Below, piece after piece: positions 42,701 to 51,700 of a stretch of 60,000 nucleotides of DNA (its first letter is position 1; the number at the start of each line of letters is the position of its first letter). Location of the stretch: NCBI GenBank assembly GCA_009760855.2, contig WPIO01000024.1:2705001-2765000 (forward strand), written 5' to 3'. A program made the position numbers and the translations under genes. The notes beneath the pieces are model-generated. The model was not told the DNA's origin. It made no database searches and saw nothing but the letters and a program-made list of their open reading frames with translations. This stretch comes from Cristatella mucedo (taxonomy: Eukaryota > Bryozoa > Phylactolaemata > Cristatellidae).

Positions 42701-45700
42701 CACCCGGCTGGCGACCCGATCAAGAGCCGGCTACTCTCCTCCCGAATTCAGGCGGTTTATCTCATCCTGCAAGTAAACTAATTCGCACCGTGTCTTGGCC
42801 TTCAAGAAATGAACACGTCGTGGCAGCCGCCGAACATAGCTGCACTGGCCAGTTGCTACGAGACACCACTCAATTCAACTGTACCCGATGAGTCCTGGCA
42901 ACGAGACCGAAAAAAAGGCCCCCAGATGGTTGTTCTGCTGTCAGCCAGCCTAAGGGACGCAGCCGCCGCCGCTGCACTGCCAGCTGGGACGCCACCGCCC
43001 TACCGACGGCAAGCCACTGAGACACCAACGGCAAGCAGCCGCTGCCATGCTGTGGGGCAGTCATAGCTCGTCAGCTGACCGCTGGGAAGCCGCCGCTCCT
43101 CCGCAAGTGACTGGGGTGCCGCCGTCCTGCTTTCGCGGGTGATCGTCGCTGGGACGACGATGCCGCTCGCTCAGCAAGCTCGGCTCTGCACGGCGGGCAG
43201 CTCGTTTTTCGGAGGCAAGGGCGCTGGCAACACCAGCGCCGCCCGCCGCCGAAAGCCAATCGCACGACGGCGATGGAGCTCGTCGTCCGAGGCTCGAGCT
43301 CCCAACTCTTAAAGCTCGGTCCGAGCGGACTGAGTGTGCTGGTCAGTTCGCAAGGCGGCGAAACGTCTTCGGCCGCGCTCGCCCGCAGCCACGCGCATGC
43401 ATTCGCCTCGCGTCATTCGCTCTGTCCGATGGGATTGCACTCTTGCGCAGGAGCCGAAGGAGAGAGCGGCATGCAACGCTCACCATCCGTTCTCTTTTAG
43501 CACAAGCTCCAAGGCCTTCGTGATCTCGCCAATGGCTCCCGTCGAATCGGTAACGGAATCGTGCTTGCCGTCCGCATTTTCAGGTGGCGTCGCCGCTGCC
43601 GGCGGATTGTGACTGCAACGAGCGGCGAGAGTCGATCGACGGCCAGGCGAGCTGCTGGCCGAGTGTACGCCAAGCGGGCGGGCCTCCCAGTCAGAGCGCT
43701 TCGCCAGACGTACACGTTATGGGTGAGGGCGTCCGACTCGCTTCTCGAGTGTTGGTTGGGTCGACTGAGTGTGCACTATCGTCGTCGCGAATCGAGCAGT
43801 TCTAGCTACGGTTAGAGTCAGAGCTACAGCGGAAGCTCTAAGATGTCCTCAGTGCTTGTGCCTCAGAGGCCTCGATACAATGGCTGCCTACTGATGATTT
43901 AAAGCTGAGAAGTAAAGTACATGCTGTATACATGACAAAAAGAAAAAAAGATTAGGTGTAACGCAGAGTAAACGGAGCGTGAAGGAAAGAGCAAGGGAAA
44001 ATTCCCTAAATTAACTTATCCAAAAGCTCCAGAGTGTATTTAAAGAGCGTATTTAAGAGTATTTAAACTGGAACTTACGGCCATTTTAGACAGTTGTATT
44101 GATGATTCGTTTCTTGATTTTCCTGCATCGATGAGCCACAGAACAGGATTTATGGTTAACAGAAAGTGAGGTATTCGGCCCTTACTCATCAGATACGCAA
44201 AACAATGTCAAGAATGAAGCGCGATTTGTGCACATTGGGCAAGGAAGAGCACAGCATTATGCACCATTGCACTGGTGATTGTGGCTTATTGTGTTCACCC
44301 TGCGGCTTGGTCTCGTCAGCCCAGCCTAGTCTGCCACCTTTTCTCAAATTTCCCACACGGTTCGCTGGACGACACGCAGCAGCAACTTTCAAAACGCACT
44401 TTGAAGCAAAGCGACTGCGAATCGAAGCAGAGCATTACATTCATTTGGTTTTTAGGACACGCCGAGCGTCAGCAACCTAAGCCACGGGTCGTAGCCGCAC
44501 GAAGTTGGTTCGAGCAAAAGTGGACGATGATTCTGAGGCTTTAAGCTCACCAAGCTCCGATTGCTGCGGTCTCATCGCCCAAGTAGTCACGTCAGCACTG
44601 CGATATGCAAAGAGCCAGCTAGCCTGGCAGGCGGCAGACGCGCTGGAAGACGTTTTTCGGTAATGCAGAAAGCAGGCTGCAGACAAGCAGTTCTTTCCAA
44701 AGCCGTGAATAATGAGTGGACGACGTCTAGGAATTTTGCTACACTGCCAATTGCAGAAAGACGTTTTCTCATTGGATACGAAGTGAGAGTCGGCAGAATT
44801 CACGAGAACTGGCACCGCAGACATCAAGAGATGCACAATCGCGGAGTAGCAGTAGCAGCTTGCCCGGCATCAGAGCAGCAGGCCGTCATCTCAACAGATT
44901 GCAGTACAGTAAAAAATCCTATCTGATTAAACAGCCTCTTTTTTGTATAGCGACAGAAGAGCGTTTACGGCTATCACCACCGCTTTCGGTGGCGATAAAG
45001 AATCGCCAACCACAGGAATCAAACCCACGACCTCGTTCCGAGGTCGTGGGTTCGATTCCTGTGGTGGGTGATTCCGTGTGGTTGGATTCCTGTGGTTCAG
45101 AAAGCAACCGCCTGCAATCTCGAAGCGAGCGGAAGCAGTCGCAGTCTCCACAGCTCTGTTGTAGCCAGCGAAGAAAGAAGAATGCCCACTTTGCCGATCG
45201 TATCTTCAGTCAAGGCTGAGACGTCAGACGTCTGCCCAATACACGCAGCCAGTTCCATGCTCTCGTGTGCCGAAATAGCATATGGCTGCCTTAGCTGTAC
45301 AATATCGATTTGTCCGATTTCACCGCTCGGAGCCTCAGCCGTGGCTTGCGCCAGTGCTGCATCGGTAGCTATCGTCGCACTCGACATCTCGATTGACAGT
45401 CTGCGTCCACGTCCTTTCATAGGTCACAGGTCTTTCGCTAGGTCCATTCAGGCTGCTCTCTTGAGTAGACTTGAAAGAGCTCCCGATTCTCTATAATCTC
45501 AGCATTACTAGTACCAGACACCAGACTATCGTTATGCCTTAGTTAAGATACCGCTGTTGCTGATAGCGTTGCTCGAAAAAATGTCGTGCCGCTGCACCTG
45601 CGAAGCACTGACTCTGTCAATGCAGGCCTACTGCAATTTAATACGATGCTCTGTAGCTGTGAGCATCATCCCAGAGCCATCGGGGTAAGCAGTCACTCAA

Positions 45701-48700
45701 AATTCGATCCAGCGCAGCGAAGCGCCGATCTGCATTTCGCTGGAGCTCGATTAAGCGCAACTTTTTTACTCGCCGGCTTTTATCGCGGGACTTTCCTGCA
45801 CCTCGAGTTTTGACTGATTAAGCTACAGGTGCGGCTCAATGTGTTGGTCAATATGGCAGGCTAACTAAACTGGAAGCGCAGTCACTTCGCTTAAGAGTTC
45901 GCTTCTTAGTTTAGCTTCTTCCCTACTTCCGAGAAGGCCGTTCGCTGCTTTCAGTAATTTCGCTTCTCGCTGCCCCGTCTTTGCACGCTTCACAACTGCA
46001 ACTGCCAGTCGCTCGCTATTTCTGCTTACCTCGCGACTGCCGCCTTCGCCGGGATCGCTTTCATCAAGCCGAAGCGTCTCTTCAGCGATCGAATGGCCGC
46101 CGAGGTTCGCTTCAGCTTGGACTTTCGCCGCTGCCGCTTGTGCCGCTGTCCAATGGCCGCCGCTGCGCCTCCGGCCGTGCCCGACTCCGGCCGGGCCGCC
46201 AAGACCGTGGCCGCGGCCGAGGTCGGCGCCGCCCTCGCTGGGTCGCCGGCACTGGCCCCGCGGCGCACTTTACGCAGCAGCGCTTTCGACAGTGCGTGGA
46301 CCTTGGTCACGCCAGCCAGGAGAGACTCTCCGGACTGCACGCCCAGTAAAATCTCGGCAGCAACTTTGGTGGCGGCGGCCTCGCTTTGGCCGGGAGCGGC
46401 AATGCCTCCGGTGCTGCCGCAGCCGACGCCGACGCCAGCACCAACGTTGCCGCCGCCACCGCTGGCTTGAATGCTGAACGCCTGTCCGGATGAATCGCCG
46501 ACGGTGTTCCTGCTACCCTTTCGCATTCCCAGTTTGCGGCTGCCGGGTCGTGACCCTAGGTTGCTGCAAATAGGAGGCCGAGCCTAGAAGCCGTTGCGCT
46601 GCAAAAGTTCGAGAACGAACAGCAAGCGAAGCACGAAAGCAGTATAGCGGTGCGTAAGAGGTAAGAGCCATAGCGGGAGGGCTGGTGTTTAGATGCACAA
46701 TGCGTGAAGCCGCCGGAAGTGGAGTGGCCACAAGAGGCGGCTAATTTTCTAGCCGCCGTTAATTCTGGTGCGACATTATTGTCGGTGAAGCTAGGTGACC
46801 GAAAGTTTTCATAGAAAAAAAGGGTATGGTTACATTTACATTATTTGCTTTCACTATTGGCATTTCTAGAAAGCCATTTAAAGCCATTCGTTAGAGAGAT
46901 TCAGATTTCGACTGGCTTCTCTCCTGTAGGCGCGAAAGAAAGTAAAGGGGTTAGGTTTGTGATACAATTTCCGCTAGACATTAGCAATAATTACAGCAGG
47001 TCATTTATATGACACTTAATAGAGCCGATTTCTATCCAAATACTTGCTGCAAAAGAAGCAATATTGCGGAGTTAATGAAATTGTCGGCATCTGTGGCCAG
47101 TGACCGGTTTGCTCACGATCTGGTCGAACTCCCGTTCAGGCAGCAATCCCACATCACCCCAGACCTAGGTCTTTTTGTAGCTGAGCAGGCTAAGGAGCGT
47201 TTTGTGCAAGCTAAAAGATATGTCTGCAAGCCATTGTATTTCTATGTCAAGTCAAGCTTTTGGCTTAAAGCATTACATGAAATGTAATTGTAATGCATTT
47301 ACTGGGTGTAAGAGCTCGATCCGAAAGGACTGGGTCATTTGCCGAGTATAGCAAATGCTGAGGGAAGTGCCTTGTGATGTGGATCTCTTGCATGACGTAT
47401 ATTGCAAGTCGGAGAAGAAAAGAAAAAAATGCAAGGCTACTTTAAACCCGCTTGGCAATGATCTAATTTTAGGGCTGTGGGCATTTTTGACCAGATACAC
47501 TCATCCGGGCGGCCCAATGAATAGGAACACTATGAATAACAGACAAAATCTGGACATTAAGTCAAAGTACACTACCGAATGGCCAAAATAAATTTCACTC
47601 AAAGTGAGGCGTACGCAAGTGATTACTGTAGAAGATTAGGATAAGAGCCCAGAGCTCACTACTTCTGTAAACTGTCCAACATTACTGTCAGAGGTACGCT
47701 TCTGCCGTGTGGCAGTGCGGAGCTAACCAAAGCAGGCTGATCGAGCGTTTTCAATGAGCAATGACTTCCTATCTAGCATCAGACGCTGTATAACAAAAGA
47801 AATCATGACTATTCTATACGTTACAACTACTAGTTCATATTTTAGTAAAATTTTGTGTTTTTTTATGACGATGTGCCGGGTAAAGTTGTTTTTATACTGA
47901 AGTACACCATTTCTTAAATTATGCGACATATCGCTGATTTCTCCTTCTGAATTGTTTTACCATTAGTAAAAAATGATTCCACTTTTCTCAACCTTATTAT
48001 GACATTGCGAGAGTTATTTAATTTCCTTGGAATATTTTGCCAGTCTTAGAGCAGGAACGGAAGAAGGGCCAAAGGGCCAGCCGTCCCGGAAGTCAATGAA
48101 TGGAGTTCAGCGAAATTTTACTTCCCGGTCAAGACGTACTCAAAAGGATGACTATTTGATTAAACTAAAGTACCTCATGAGGCCAGCCTCTGCAGAATTT
48201 AAAATGAATGGTAGAGAACGACATGCTTCTAAAAATCCACGACATCCACACTTACGGCGAGCGTTCTTAGCTTGTGAGATGCACTTGCGGATAACGAGTG
48301 CACACGAGCATTCGAAAGAGAGCTACGGTTGATATCTTAATTTAAGCGCGATCCGCGGCTTCTCAATGGGCGGAGATCAAATGGAGACGGACTGAAGAAA
48401 ATTGCCGGTTAGTTTTGACATTTGAAAACCTAAAGATGGGAGATTTTCTGGATGATATTCTGTTTTTGAAAGCATGTAGCGTAGTCTCTCCTCTTGCAAC
48501 TCTTTCGGCATTCGCAGTAGCGTACACGCAGGTGCTGCACAGCTCGGCAGCTTCGGCTTTTCCTTTAAGAAAGCTGCATCTACCCCATTAAACTACTGGG
48601 ACGCTCAGGTGTAGAGTTTCTGAAATAATATTCTAAACCAGCACATTATTGGATGAGAAAATTTCCTCTGCTGCAATGGTTCTCAATCTTCCTAATGCCG

Positions 48701-51700
48701 CGACCCTTTAATCCAGTTTCTCATGTTGTGGTGACCCTTAACCGCAAAGTTATTGTGTAAAAAGTTGTGGGAATGTGTTTTCCGATGTTCTTAGGCGACC
48801 CCTGAGAAAGAGTCGTTCGACTCCCAAAGGGGTCGTGACCCACAGGTTGAGAACCACTGCGCTACTATAAATCGTTCTAATTCAAGTTACGCAAAATCTC
48901 CAGATTTTACGACGGGCAAACTACAAGCCACTAACCTTATCTTAAAGCGATTTTTTAGTGCATGGATAGAGATTAAGTTCTACTAGAGCGCTCGACAAAC
49001 GACTTATTACTATTAGTATGCTGTAAAGGCTGACGTTTCACCTTCTCTAAACAATGTCAACTGTCTCTAAATAATGTCTACTGGAAGGATCGACTGCCTC
49101 ACCCTGACTGCACCTAGTCTGCATCCCGTCTGCACCAAGTCTGCCACGTGCTTCGTTGCTAGGGGTCTGTTTCTGAGAGTTCGTTGCTGGCCAATTACAG
49201 TGGTGGTCGTATGAACCTCAGCGCGTCTCTTGAACCAGTCTTTCTTGCCATCCGTCGGTGCGGACGCAGTCACCTCTTTTTCTCGTTTTTACTTTAATCT
49301 TCCGACTCAAGCATAGCGAGCAAAATCGCCGTCCACGTGAGTTTAGAAACTACACTTAAACTCTCCTTTCTGTCGAATCTTGAAATATATATCGCTTTAA
49401 AACTAAAGAGCACTGCCAAAATCAGGGCTGGTTATTAAAATAATCACGACAGCCAAACTAATTCACTCGTTGGTGACATGGCGTCTGGATCGCCGTAGTT
49501 ATCTTTATTCAGGACCGATAACTCTTGATCATCTGCAACTAGGCGTTGCAGAACTCAGCCACTCGTCTCGTCCGTCGTCCAATGCATAGATTCCACAGCA
49601 TTGATGCATCGATTTCGGGATCCTCTCTAGCATGCAGGTCATTTCACTCTCTTGCATAATCATAACTCTTTGAACGCTTTGTTTTTCGGTGTGCTATCGC
49701 ACGGCACCTTGAAATATATCGAAATGTTTTAGCGATCGAGCCTTGAGCTATTATGTATCTCAAATTTGAAACTGGCTTCCAGCTATTAAAAATAAATACT
49801 AGCTGATTTAACAGCCTTTTTTGGTATAGCGAAAGAAGAGCCTTTACGGCTATCACCACCGCTTGCAGCAGCGATACAGGATCGCCCACTACAGGATTCA
49901 AACCCACGACCTAAAAAAGGCCGAGGTCGTGAAATCCTACCGCCTTACGTAGTGAGCCATAACGGATCACAATTGCCACTACCTCCGATGAATTTGGAAC
50001 TCAGCAGAAGACGCACCTGTTCCGGTACTTTGACCGTTATGTGAACACGTCATATCTCTGTTTAGAAGTGCTTCGCGTGTTCATCAGTGTATTATTATTG
50101 CACCTTACTACCCAGTGTGCACTGCTAGAGGGTGACCTGGGCCACCCCACATTCCTAAGCCCTCGGCCGTCGCCAGAGACGAAATTAGGTCTTAATTCCA
50201 CTTGATGAGCAACCGCCGAGTTTGTGCGAAATAAACCAAATAATTTTGCGCTATAATTTTTCATTAATTGTGCGCTAGTCTGGCCAATTTAATATTCTTG
50301 CTGGTCTTACCCCCTAAATAACAATTCTTTGCGTCTTTCCCCTCAAGATGAAAATCCGGGCTTCGCCACTGTTACTACCCATGGCTCCTAATAACCGGCG
50401 GATGTGATTACATCCGTGTATTCAGTAGTTTTCTGGCCTAAGTGTGATACTTGTTCACTTTCGTAGGCTTCATGCTGTGCATGAGATTACACCTGCTGTG
50501 CTGATTCTCTTGCATAGGTAAAGCTTACTGATAGACATTAAGCTCTTCTAACGTCCTATGTAAATGGTCTATTATCATGTTATTTTTACTTGAATTCATA
50601 AGAAGCTCACCGTTTTTAGTATTGCAAGGTAAACTTGACTACCTAGTTATTATTACTTTTTACTTTTACTTTTACAATTTACTTTTATTTTAAAAAAGTT
50701 TTTTGTAACTCTGTCGCCATAGGAGGTTCAGACGTCGTTAATCCTCTCTCACGAGACTAACTGGCGTCTCCAAGAGGAACACAAGCACCACGAGCTAAAT
50801 ATCTCTAAACCCCATACGCAGTCAGCTGTAGATATTTAGCAAAATCTGCACGCCGGAGGCTCTCGCCGCCATGGCTCTTCAATATCCTCTAAAAAATAAC
50901 GCACCTTACTATAGAAACCTGACGCTCAGTGTCGTCTGTGTGCCACCCGAAAGTCAGTCGTAGAGTGTAAAGTTGACATAACCATTTGAAGAGCTTGCAA
51001 TTGTCTACCGTAGCCAGATTTTGCCAGCACCACCCATATCCATTTTAGAAAAAGGAGTGCCCCTCTAGGACTTCATTTGAAGCTTTACAACTGCTTAGAG
51101 GGTAACCTCTTCAGTTTGTATTTAAGAAGGATAAGCCATCTAAAGAACGTAATGCTCGTCTAAGAACTTGATATGCAGGCAGACCGACAGGGCACCGTCA
51201 CAGCCCTTTCAGCGAAAGCAGGATTAGAGCCCCATTTCAAAAATAAATACTTCACGCTGGTTTTGCCCAGTGGATAAGGTGCTCGCCCTGACTATGGTCA
51301 CGTTGAATGTATTTGATGGATGAGGTCGTTGGCCTCGTGACATATGGAAAGCGCTGGCTAGAGCTGCTCTCCTAGGGTGCAATACAAATAAATCACATTT
51401 ACTAACAAGACTGCACGCTAAAGGCACTGAGCGTGAGAGAATCTTCGAGTCGAAATTCAATTTTTGTATTCCCTTCCGGGGCCATCAATTAGTAGCAACT
51501 ATAATAAGAATAATTATAATAATAATGCACTTGATAAAGCGCCCTCAGAGAACTCAATCTCTTTCTAGGCGCTTTAAATTTGCTGCAAAGGGAAATGCAA
51601 TTGAATGGTGAGTAATATCATGCTTGTTAAACAACATGAATAACATGGTTAGGGGTGACATGCACAGAGCCAGCATGTAAATGTGGTTAGTGGCAGCATG

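Noticed and set aside
46030-46526. An independent intronless gene starting at the ATG at 46526
   Set aside because: The frame is open upstream to a strong acceptor at 46564 whose phase fits the transmembrane exon, and the frame ends at a consensus donor. An internal exon is the simpler reading.
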